From: Bacteroidota bacterium
GTDB taxonomy: Bacteria > Bacteroidota > Bacteroidia > Chitinophagales > Chitinophagaceae
DNA: 64,000 bases
Direction of reading: 5' to 3'
NCBI GenBank assembly: GCA_023424015.1
Contig: JAFAEM010000008.1
Span: forward strand, 24,065-88,064
Part shown: positions 36,479-43,869 of the stretch, piece by piece
How the letters are laid out: each line of letters starts with the position of its first letter
How positions within the stretch are numbered: position 1 is the first letter of the stretch
Program-made: the position numbers and the translations under genes
Notes under the pieces: model-generated
Seen by the model: the letters and a program-made list of their open reading frames with translations, nothing else
Told to the model about the DNA's origin: nothing
The model's database searches: none

Positions 36479-38569
36479 ATGACATTATCTGACATACTTA
36501 AAGATTCCAACTATAAACTGACTCAATTCTCCATTGACAAAGTAAAAGCCCTTGAAGAAAATATAGTTGTTAAAGAAACCAGAGGTAAGAATACTGCCTA
36601 TGTAACATGCTTGGCGAGAAAAAAAGAAATTAAGCTAACACCTGAAGAGGCAATGAGACAATTGTACTTGATAGTCCTTAATAGCGACTTTGGTTATCCT
36701 TTAGACAGAATGGAATTAGAATATGCAGTTTCCTTTGGAAGAGAAAAAAAACGAGCTGACATTGTTGTATTTGATCGTGACAGAACTACTACTCCCTATA
36801 TCATGGTAGAGTTGAAGAAACCAAAATTAAAAGATGGCAAGGAACAACTCAAATCGTATTGTAATGCCACTGGTGCACCCATTGGAATTTGGAGTAACGG
36901 TGATTCTATTTCTTTTTATCATCGCAAAGACCCAAATTATTTTGAAGACATTCCAAATATCCCAAGAGCCGATCAAAAGCTTTCAGACATTCTAGAAGAA
37001 CGTTGGACTATTGAAGATTTGATTGCCAAAGACAAACTGGTTACTGAGCGAAAATCATTAAAAGACTTGATTCTGGAAATGGAAGATGAGGTTTTAGCAA
37101 ATGCAGGTGTTGATGTTTTTGAAGAATTATTTAAGCTCATCTTTACCAAACTGTTTGATGAAATGGAAAGCGGTCGAAACCGTAAAAGGCATTTAGAGTT
37201 CAGGAATTACGGAGATACTGAAAGCGAACTAAAAACAAAAATTCAGCGACTATTTGACCAATCGAAAAATAAGTGGGAAGGTGTGTTTTCAGATGATGAC
37301 AAAATCATGCTTACCCCTTCTCACCTCTCAGTTTGTGTTTCTTCGTTGCAGGATGTTAAACTCTTTAATTCAAACCTAGATGTAGTGGATGAAGCATTTG
37401 AATACCTTATCAGTAAGAGCAGCAAGGGAGAAAAAGGCCAATATTTTACGCCTCGATATGTGATAGATATGTGTGTTAAGATGCTAAATCCTGATCCAGA
37501 AGAAACTGTCATTGATACTGCCGCTGGTAGTTGCGGATTTCCGGTTCATACTATTTTTCACGTATGGGAAAAAATACTACAATCAAAAGGTTTAGACAAA
37601 AGCCATCTATTTACGCTGGAACAAAAACCAACTGAATGTTTAGATTACGTAAGAGAAAAGGTTTTTGCTATTGACTTTGATGAGAAAGCGGTTCGGGTAG
37701 GGAGAACATTGAATTTGATAGCGGGTGATGGACAGACTAATGTTTTACATTTAAATACTCTTGATTGGGAACGTTGGGATGAAAAAACAAACGATGAAGA
37801 TTGGATAGATGTTTACAATGAAGGATGGAAAAAATTGAAAAAGTATCGCTCCGAAAGAAACAGCAATAGAGATTTTGGTTTTGATATTTTGATGGCTAAT
37901 CCACCATTTGCAGGTGATATAAAGGAAAGCCGTATACTGGCAAAGTATGAATTAGGCAAAAAAGTAAATGGCAAATATCAAACATCGGTTGGTAGGGATA
38001 TTCTTTTTATTGAACGCAATCTTGATTTTCTGAAACCGGGTGGAAGGATGGCAATTGTGTTGCCGCAAGGCCGTTTCAACAATACTAGTGACAAACAAAT
38101 CCGTGATTTTATTGCTGAACATTGTCGCATTTTGGCAGTGGTAGGTTTGCATGGAAATGTCTTTAAACCACACACTGGAACTAAAACTAGTGTCCTGTTT
38201 GTGCAAAAATGGGATGACAAACTTTGTCCGAAAGTTGAAGATTACCCGATATTTTTTGCTACCATGCAGGAGCCAAGTAAAGACAATAGCGGGGAAAAGA
38301 TTTTTGTAAAAGTCAAAGACTTAAAAGCTTGGGGCATTAAAGCTGATCCTGTAACTGAAAGTGATCAACCAAATGCTGCGGCTGAACCTGTTGATCATTA
38401 TGAAACAATCCCGAAAGACATATCTGAATTTGTCTTAGATGAACATGGACATTTAGTAGTTAAACACGATTTATTTAGTCATAAACTTAAAAAGGGACTT
38501 CGGACTCCTGATGGAATAGCAGAAGCCTTTACGGAGTTTGCAAAAAAGGAACGACTAAGTTTTTTTTAG
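36479..38569 (+). CDS. Fused PD-(D/E)XK nuclease and N6-adenine DNA methyltransferase
   Basis: A 696-residue protein with two activities. Residues about 60-150 look like the nuclease domain found at the start of type I HsdR proteins: EYAVSFGREKKRADIVVFD with Asp94, then IMVELKKPK with Glu111 and Lys113. Residues about 205-600 are an HsdM-type gamma N6-adenine methyltransferase: GEKGQYFTPRYVIDM, the AdoMet motif DTAAGSCGFP at 346, and the catalytic NPPF at 474-477. So modification and cleavage may sit on one chain, as in type IIG/BcgI-like enzymes, with the separate S subunit giving target choice. No helicase motor gene is nearby. Codon use is AT-rich, unlike the flanks, suggesting transfer. 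The stop codon lies within a T8 run. Confidence 0.9.
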   Translation: MTLSDILKDSNYKLTQFSIDKVKALEENIVVKETRGKNTAYVTCLARKKEIKLTPEEAMRQLYLIVLNSDFGYPLDRMELEYAVSFGREKKRADIVVFDRDRTTTPYIMVELKKPKLKDGKEQLKSYCNATGAPIGIWSNGDSISFYHRKDPNYFEDIPNIPRADQKLSDILEERWTIEDLIAKDKLVTERKSLKDLILEMEDEVLANAGVDVFEELFKLIFTKLFDEMESGRNRKRHLEFRNYGDTESELKTKIQRLFDQSKNKWEGVFSDDDKIMLTPSHLSVCVSSLQDVKLFNSNLDVVDEAFEYLISKSSKGEKGQYFTPRYVIDMCVKMLNPDPEETVIDTAAGSCGFPVHTIFHVWEKILQSKGLDKSHLFTLEQKPTECLDYVREKVFAIDFDEKAVRVGRTLNLIAGDGQTNVLHLNTLDWERWDEKTNDEDWIDVYNEGWKKLKKYRSERNSNRDFGFDILMANPPFAGDIKESRILAKYELGKKVNGKYQTSVGRDILFIERNLDFLKPGGRMAIVLPQGRFNNTSDKQIRDFIAEHCRILAVVGLHGNVFKPHTGTKTSVLFVQKWDDKLCPKVEDYPIFFATMQEPSKDNSGEKIFVKVKDLKAWGIKADPVTESDQPNAAAEPVDHYETIPKDISEFVLDEHGHLVVKHDLFSHKLKKGLRTPDGIAEAFTEFAKKERLSFF
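38560..38567 (+). other. T8 tract joining the methyltransferase and specificity genes
   Basis: Eight T residues end in the TAG stop of the methyltransferase gene. The specificity-gene frame is the -1 frame and is open back through this tract (reading F-L-G-S-P-F-D-K-V-K-Y before the proposed start). One extra T, or a -1 slip here, would fuse the two proteins. Confidence 0.65.
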
Positions 38570-38604
38570 GTAGCCCTTTCGATAAGGTTAAATACACGGC
38601 TTTA

Positions 38605-40029
38605 TTGAAAGGGCTCGAAATAAATGAAGTTAATCTCTCCTATCTTAAAAATCATTTTAGAATAGATTCAGAATTCTATCAATTGGAAGATATTGAAATG
38701 GAAAGGTTACTGCTTTCAAAGAATTCTATACAACTTGGTAAAGTATCATTGCTTTATGATGGTCCATTTGGATCAGAGTTTCTTGCTGATGGATATGAGA
38801 AAGAAGGAGTGCCGATTCTTAGGATGCAAAACATAAAAGCTAATGGATTATTTAATCGAAATAATCTTGAATTAATATCTGAATCCGATGCAAACAAACT
38901 TGCAAAATACACCGCCTATCCCGGGGAAGTTGTTAGTACAAAAATTGGGTTCTTGGGATATACGACAATACTCCCATCAACTTATGAAAAATATATTTTC
39001 CGAAGAGAATTAACACGTTTCCAAATCACCGAGCCCAAATTAAATCCATATTATTTGTCTACATTCTTGAATTCCAGATATGGCAGAAAGCAGTTTTATA
39101 GATATGCCAGCGGAACTTCACGAGACAGGGTTTTGTTAATTAATCAACGTGAAACACTTATACCACTTCTCGATGATACTTTTCAAAAAGATGTTCAGAA
39201 TATTCTCATGTCTGCTTTCAATCGAATTGAAGAAAGTGAAGAAACGTTCATTAAAGCGGAAAATTTTCTTTTGCAAATTCTTGGTCTAAAAGATTTTCAA
39301 CTGAGCAAAGAACCAGTAAACGTAAAATCTTTTCTAAAATCTTTAGGAACTTCAGGCCGTTTAGATGCGGAGTATTACCAAAAGAAATATGAACAGGTTG
39401 TTGACAAGATAAAATCCAACAATTTCGCAAGACTTATAGACCTTGTTAATATTAAAAAATCTATTGAACCAGGCTCTGCTTATTATGCCGATGAAGGTTT
39501 ACCGTTTGTACGGGTTTCAGATTACGATAAATTTGGCCTCTCAACACCAGACAAATATCTAACTAATGAGTTCTGTAGAGATAATGATAAACTTATCAAA
39601 GGATTAAAACCTAAAAAGGAAACTATTCTTTTCTCAAAAGATGGAAGTGTAGGGACTGCATATATGCTAAGAGAAGATGCTGACTTTATCACCTCTGGCG
39701 CAATTTTACACTTGAAAGTACGAAACAAAGACAAACTTATTCCTGAATATTTAACTCTTGTTTTAAATTCAAAACTGGTTCAAATGCAAGCCGAAAGAGA
39801 CGCAGGAGGTTCCATAATTCTTCATTGGCGTGTAAGTGAAATTGAGAATGTTGTAGTTCCAGTCATTGACTTTGACAAACAACAAAAAATTGCAAATCTG
39901 GTAGAGGAAAGTTTCAAACTCAAAAAAGAATCAGAACACCTTTTAGAAGTTGCTAAATCAGCTGTTGAAATAGCGATTGAGCAAAATGAAAAAGCTGCAA
40001 TAAATTATATTAGTAAAACTATTGGGTAA
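38605..40029 (+). CDS. hsdS: Restriction-modification specificity subunit (HsdS-like)
   Basis: A 474-residue S protein with two target-recognition domains in tandem. Each half opens with a similar sequence: FRIDSEFYQLE near residue 18 and GRLDAEYYQKK near residue 252. Both halves contain the usual calls for PILRMQNIKANG / PFVRVSDYDKFG and end in long helices (FIKAENFLLQILGLKDF; LKKESEHLLEVAKSAVE). It chooses the DNA site for the methyltransferase-nuclease. There is no ATG: the only start inside the frame before the conserved region is TTG at 38605, and the family-like segment KVKYTALLKGLE begins even further upstream, in sequence open back to the T8 tract. The stop is 4 bases before the next ATG. 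Two different TRDs imply a two-part target. Confidence 0.88.
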   Translation: MKGLEINEVNLSYLKNHFRIDSEFYQLEDIEMERLLLSKNSIQLGKVSLLYDGPFGSEFLADGYEKEGVPILRMQNIKANGLFNRNNLELISESDANKLAKYTAYPGEVVSTKIGFLGYTTILPSTYEKYIFRRELTRFQITEPKLNPYYLSTFLNSRYGRKQFYRYASGTSRDRVLLINQRETLIPLLDDTFQKDVQNILMSAFNRIEESEETFIKAENFLLQILGLKDFQLSKEPVNVKSFLKSLGTSGRLDAEYYQKKYEQVVDKIKSNNFARLIDLVNIKKSIEPGSAYYADEGLPFVRVSDYDKFGLSTPDKYLTNEFCRDNDKLIKGLKPKKETILFSKDGSVGTAYMLREDADFITSGAILHLKVRNKDKLIPEYLTLVLNSKLVQMQAERDAGGSIILHWRVSEIENVVVPVIDFDKQQKIANLVEESFKLKKESEHLLEVAKSAVEIAIEQNEKAAINYISKTIG

Positions 40030-40033
40030 TGTA

Positions 40034-40933
40034 ATGGCAACAAATAGAATTGATAAATTTCATGGGAATGTGGCGGCCTGGAAGGCTCTTGCGGATGTAC
40101 AAATTGACTATTTCAGCCAATTTGTAAAAGCATGGATCCCTTTTAATGCATGGTTTTCTACTACCTATCCCAATGAAAATACTGATAGAGAAATTCTCTC
40201 AAGAATTAAAAAAGAAGTAAATCCCTTTAGAGATAAAATCATTTTTTACCTAAACAGAACAGATGCTGAATCACTAGATTTTTTAAATCAGATCGGCAAA
40301 CTACACTTTGAATTAGAAAATAACCCAATACCATCTATGGAAAGGAAACTGACATTTTCGAATGTGGTTATTGACAAAAATAATTTGCCTTCATTTGATA
40401 ATTGGGTAAGAGGCCGAAACTACAATTACAAAGTTGCAATTTCATACAACCATTCTTCAGGACAGGGCACCCAGAAAGTTAATGTTCAGGTAATTGATGT
40501 TATGTCAACTTCTAATCAAGGTAAAATGAATCTAAAACAAAATGATTGGGATTTAGAAGAATTAAAAGCACATGCACAATTCAGATTAACAAACATAACA
40601 TCAGCAAAAGCCCGTCTAGAAATTCAGAATGAAATTATTAATTGTTATCATCAGGTAAATCCACTTAAACCAACTAACCTAGTTTTATTACCTGTAAGAA
40701 GGGGAAAACTTAAGCCAGAGTATGTTGCTCCACCAAACAGTATAACAATTGATGCAGACAAAAAACTTTATTTCATTAATGAGCCGGAGAAAATTGCAAA
40801 AGGTTTAATAGAGATATTGTATAACCTTCGCAATGTGCTTTTTCATGGTGAAATCAGCCCTTCATTGGAGGTTCAAAAAATTTATAAAGAGGCTTATTAC
40901 ATTTTATACCCTTTAATTAAAGTATTAAATTGA
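40034..40933 (+). CDS. HEPN-like protein of the restriction island
   Basis: A 299-residue soluble protein of unknown exact family. Near the C-terminus ILYNLRNVLFHGE carries R-X4-H (Arg266, His271), the active-site motif of HEPN ribonucleases, followed by two helices (EVQKIYKEAYYILYPLIKVL) as in that fold. The N-terminal helix (FSQFVKAWIPFNAWF) also resembles HEPN-type proteins found near restriction genes. The middle (residues 100-180) is beta-rich. It starts 4 bases after the specificity gene's stop (ATG at 40034; a TTG at 40022 would overlap) and ends 4 bases before the DUF262 gene, so all are one operon. It may be an RNase effector or toxin kept in check by partners. This is inference from the motif and location. 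Confidence 0.7.
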   Translation: MATNRIDKFHGNVAAWKALADVQIDYFSQFVKAWIPFNAWFSTTYPNENTDREILSRIKKEVNPFRDKIIFYLNRTDAESLDFLNQIGKLHFELENNPIPSMERKLTFSNVVIDKNNLPSFDNWVRGRNYNYKVAISYNHSSGQGTQKVNVQVIDVMSTSNQGKMNLKQNDWDLEELKAHAQFRLTNITSAKARLEIQNEIINCYHQVNPLKPTNLVLLPVRRGKLKPEYVAPPNSITIDADKKLYFINEPEKIAKGLIEILYNLRNVLFHGEISPSLEVQKIYKEAYYILYPLIKVLN

Positions 40934-40937
40934 TTAT

Positions 40938-42695
40938 ATGAGTTCCGTAAATAATAGTATTCAGGCCATCAATAAAGATTTGATTGATCTTTTGGATAAA
41001 AAGAAATATCAAGTCGATCCCTTCCAACGAGAATACAAATGGGAAACAGAACACATTGAAGAACTCTTAGTTGACCTTGAAAGAGCATTCATGGCAAATT
41101 TTGATGTTGAACATAACGTAACTGATGCAACTAATTACTCCATTTATTACATGGGCCCTATCGTGTTGTATGAAAAAGACGGTATCAATCACATTATTGA
41201 TGGGCAGCAAAGGTTAACATCTTTGACGCTATTGCTGATCTTCTTAAATAATCTGCAAAGGAATGTACTTGACAAAGATGATTGGGTCGATTTTGATACA
41301 TTAATTATTTCAAAGGTACTGCTGGAAAAAACTTTCAACTTAGAAATTCCTGAAAGAAGTAATGTTCTGAAAAAACTCTATACAGGGAAGTTTGATTTTG
41401 TCGAAGCCGACTATGCAAATAATGATTCCTGTCGCAATATTATTGAGCGATATAATGATATTGAATCCTTGTTTCCGCCGAGGTTAGCACATATGGATGT
41501 TTTACCTCTCTTCATCTATTGGCTGCAACATAAACTTACATTCACAGAAATCAAAGCTTTCAAAGATGAAAACGCCTATACGATTTTTGAAACTATGAAT
41601 GACAGAGGATTGCAGCTAACTCCCACAGAAATGCTAAAGAGCTATCTATTAATGAAAGTTGGCGACAATGAGAAAATCTCTGAACTTGACACTTTGTGGA
41701 AAAACAAAGTAGTTGAATTACGAAAACTTGATAGAGTTGAGGAAGATTCAAATTTTTTCAAAGCATGGTTAAGGGCTAAATATGCAAAAAGTCAGGAAAA
41801 AAAGGATAATGATTTCGATCGGATTGGTAACAGGTTTCACTATTGGATAAAAGAAAATGACAAGCTTCTTGGTTTAACACAACCTGACGATTTTTACTTT
41901 TTTGTTTTAACAGATTTTCAATTCTACGTCAATCTCTATTTAAAAATTAGAAATTACCAACTGGGTACTACAACTCCTGAACACAGATTGAAGCTAAGCT
42001 ATTTCAAAGGGGTTTCATCCTCTTTAGCAATCCCTATTATTCTTTCGTCAATAACCGTAGCTGACGATGCGGACACCATTAATGAGAAAATTGAATCCTT
42101 ATCAAACTATAATGATGTTTTCGCTATTTATCGTCTTATATTAAATGAATCTATTACTCAGAGTTCAATAGACTACACGTCTTATAACTTGGTGTTGGAA
42201 TTAAGAAACAAAAATTTATCCGAAGTCAAAACGTTAACTAAAAGCCGGATACTTGAACTAGTCTCAAGATTTAAGAAAATTGATTATTTGCCCTTTGACA
42301 AAGGGTATGCGAAATATCTGCTTTCGAGAATATATAAAGAATATAATGAAGGAGTTCCTTTTGAGGATATTTATTTTCAACGTAAAAAGGAATCTTTGGT
42401 ATTATACCAATTCTTTAAAGATTCAGAACTTGACCCAATAATCAGAAACATGCCAACAAAATTAAAAGACTTGTTTACAGACAACCTTGTTTCTTATTGT
42501 TTGGTACCAAAGACCCATACAGCAAACTATGATAAAGATAATTTGGGAGATAGGATAAAGCTTTTAATTAGAAACGGATATATGCCAGAAATAATAAATG
42601 GCGGTTTATCTTTTAACCCTGCGTCTGTTCAAGATTTCCTAATCGCAAGAAATAAACTCTTAAAAGAAAATGTACTTAAGATATGGAATGTTTGA
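40938..42695 (+). CDS. DUF262 (ParB-like, GmrS-type) protein without visible HNH
   Basis: A 585-residue protein. The N-terminal DUF262 domain is clear: QVDPFQREYKWE at residues 26-36 and HIIDGQQRLTSLTLLL at 85-100, the latter containing the DGQQR motif of the ParB/Srx-like nucleotide-binding fold. The central region (AYTIFETMNDRGLQLTPTEM) is also typical. Many DUF262 proteins carry a C-terminal DUF1524 HNH nuclease with an H-I-x-P motif. Here the C-terminus has a partly similar block (DNLGDRIKLLIRNGYMPEII) but no such His motif was seen, so nuclease activity there is doubtful. Relatives include GmrSD-type anti-phage enzymes. It closes the operon of the island and its gene is AT-rich. Confidence 0.85.
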   Translation: MSSVNNSIQAINKDLIDLLDKKKYQVDPFQREYKWETEHIEELLVDLERAFMANFDVEHNVTDATNYSIYYMGPIVLYEKDGINHIIDGQQRLTSLTLLLIFLNNLQRNVLDKDDWVDFDTLIISKVLLEKTFNLEIPERSNVLKKLYTGKFDFVEADYANNDSCRNIIERYNDIESLFPPRLAHMDVLPLFIYWLQHKLTFTEIKAFKDENAYTIFETMNDRGLQLTPTEMLKSYLLMKVGDNEKISELDTLWKNKVVELRKLDRVEEDSNFFKAWLRAKYAKSQEKKDNDFDRIGNRFHYWIKENDKLLGLTQPDDFYFFVLTDFQFYVNLYLKIRNYQLGTTTPEHRLKLSYFKGVSSSLAIPIILSSITVADDADTINEKIESLSNYNDVFAIYRLILNESITQSSIDYTSYNLVLELRNKNLSEVKTLTKSRILELVSRFKKIDYLPFDKGYAKYLLSRIYKEYNEGVPFEDIYFQRKKESLVLYQFFKDSELDPIIRNMPTKLKDLFTDNLVSYCLVPKTHTANYDKDNLGDRIKLLIRNGYMPEIINGGLSFNPASVQDFLIARNKLLKENVLKIWNV

Positions 42696-42725
42696 TATAA
42701 TCATTACAAACCTTTCGCACCAAGT

Positions 42726-42786
42726 CAGGCACATTTGCAAGGCACACGAAGCCAACACACAAAAGCCAACCTTGCAAAAGAGCCTG
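42726..42786. repeat. Imperfect palindrome B, right of the restriction island
   Basis: Seventeen-base arms (42726-42742 and 42770-42786) pair except at two positions, the same ACAT/TCTT mismatches as palindrome A. The 27-base loop (CACACGAAGCC... AAAGCCAA) is close to that of A. The stem bases outside CAAGG differ between A and B but remain paired. The orientation is the same as A, so A and B are direct repeats about 6.5 kb apart. Confidence 0.75.
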
Positions 42787-42865
42787 CCTTGTTCCAACGC
42801 TTCCGGGACACACCCTGCTTCGGTGGACACATGCATTGAATTCAAGTAACCAAGACGAAGGGCGA

Positions 42866-43048
42866 ACATACAACAGGGAGTTTGCTGCTATGCTGGCAGA
42901 CGAATATATTCTCAGCTTCATATCGCTATCAGCCCATATCCAGCCGACGGAATTCTATTCGGCATTTGTTGTTATCTTCAGCATCAGTTTTTCAATCAGC
43001 AACGGCTCCGGGCTGGACATTATAAAATACCAGCACAGCAGCAAGCTC
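42866..43048. repeat. ACATACAACAGG border and long palindrome C
   Basis: ACATACAACAGG at 42866-42877 is the inverted copy of the 12-base border at 36150-36161. Directly beside it, a 19-base arm (GAGTTTGCTGCTATGCTGG, 42878-42896) pairs with 43030-43048 at 17 of 19 positions, with 133 bases between. No gene is believable in this stretch, although the frame of the following DinB-like gene is open through it. Confidence 0.55.
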
Positions 43049-43087
43049 TGTCCGTCGCTAGCCGTAATTTTTATTAACAATCAATTT

Positions 43088-43531
43088 ATGTTGAACAGCA
43101 TATTAGCAAGTTTTTATGAAAGAGATATCCGCAGGCTGATCGAAGAAGTAAACTTATTTCGAGATGAAAAAAACCTATGGCGAACCCAGGGATCAGTTAG
43201 AAACTCATGCGGTAATCTTGTATTACATCTTATCGGAGGCCTTAATTATCTAATAGGAGCTACTCTTGCACAAACTGGATATGTTCGCGATCGCGACCAG
43301 GAATTTATTCGCAAGGACGTGGAAAGAGAATATCTCGTCGCTCAATTGGAAGAGCTTATTCCTTTAGTCAATGACACGTTGAACGCCCTCACTCCCGAGC
43401 AATTGGAAGCTGATTACCCAATATTTTTCGACAAACCTGAAGCCTCAACCACCTATGTATTGGTGCAGTTGTTGAATCATTTAAATTATCACCTTGGTCA
43501 GGTTAATTATCTCCGCCGAATCTTGGAATAA
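43088..43531 (+). CDS. DinB-like / DUF1572 four-helix protein
   Basis: A 147-residue protein of the DinB superfamily, a metal-binding four-helix bundle. Typical pieces are LASFYERDIRRLIEEVNLF at the start, GNLVLHLIGGLNYLIGATLA (first metal-type histidine), and VLVQLLNHLNYHLGQVNYLRR at the C-terminus with the paired histidines. Members bind a divalent metal; some are thiol transferases, most are untested. The frame is open 84 codons further upstream, but that part covers the palindromic border of the island and lacks homology, so the ATG at 43088 is chosen. Coding style is closer to the core genome than to the island. Confidence 0.82.
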   Translation: MLNSILASFYERDIRRLIEEVNLFRDEKNLWRTQGSVRNSCGNLVLHLIGGLNYLIGATLAQTGYVRDRDQEFIRKDVEREYLVAQLEELIPLVNDTLNALTPEQLEADYPIFFDKPEASTTYVLVQLLNHLNYHLGQVNYLRRILE

Positions 43532-43842
43532 CCTCAAAAAAACTACCGCCAACATTGCTGGCAGTTACACAACTCCCCTTAAAATCCAATCACCGAATCT
43601 TTTCAGTCTGGTCATTTTGATTTCCAAAAGTTGAAGAAGTTTTCGTTTTTTGGTGTTGAGGGTAGCCAGGAGTAACTGTACTGTCAAAAACAAAAAAATA
43701 AGGCCTTTCAACCTTTTTCCAGGCTCATCGCTGTTTTGTGTTTTTCTGATCATAGTTTTTGTCATCGCGTCAGACGTTGACGTCAGACGCTGGTGAACTC
43801 CCGACTATCGACTCCAGACTCCCGACTAATTCAACGACTCCC
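43532..43842. other. Gap with GACTCCCGACT-type simple repeat
   Basis: No convincing gene. At about 43765-43835 the sequence contains short degenerate copies of GTCAGACG and GACTCCCGACT, of the same kind as at the right end of the window. A minus-strand frame of 66 codons here is rejected. Confidence 0.45.
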
Positions 43843-43850
43843 TATCTTTG
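43843..43850 (+). promoter_or_regulatory. -7 promoter element of the acyl-CoA carboxylase gene
   Basis: TATCTTTG is an exact TAnnTTTG match, 19 bases before the ATG at 43870. Confidence 0.65.
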
Positions 43851-43869
43851 TGACTAAGGATTGAATCAA

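Noticed and set aside
36150..43048. Canonical integron with attC sites
   Set aside because: The border words do not match the RYYYAAC/GTTRRRY cores and no integron integrase is present. The XerD-like gene is a normal chromosomal type 8 kb away. Kept only as an analogy.
42836..43087. N-terminal extension of the DinB-like protein by 84 codons
   Set aside because: It covers the 12-bp border repeat and palindrome C, and the family homology begins at the ATG at 43088.
43565..43765. A 66-codon minus-strand frame with a hydrophobic stretch
   Set aside because: No promoter, very basic flanks and no recognisable family; it lies in a gap next to simple repeats. Possible but unsupported.
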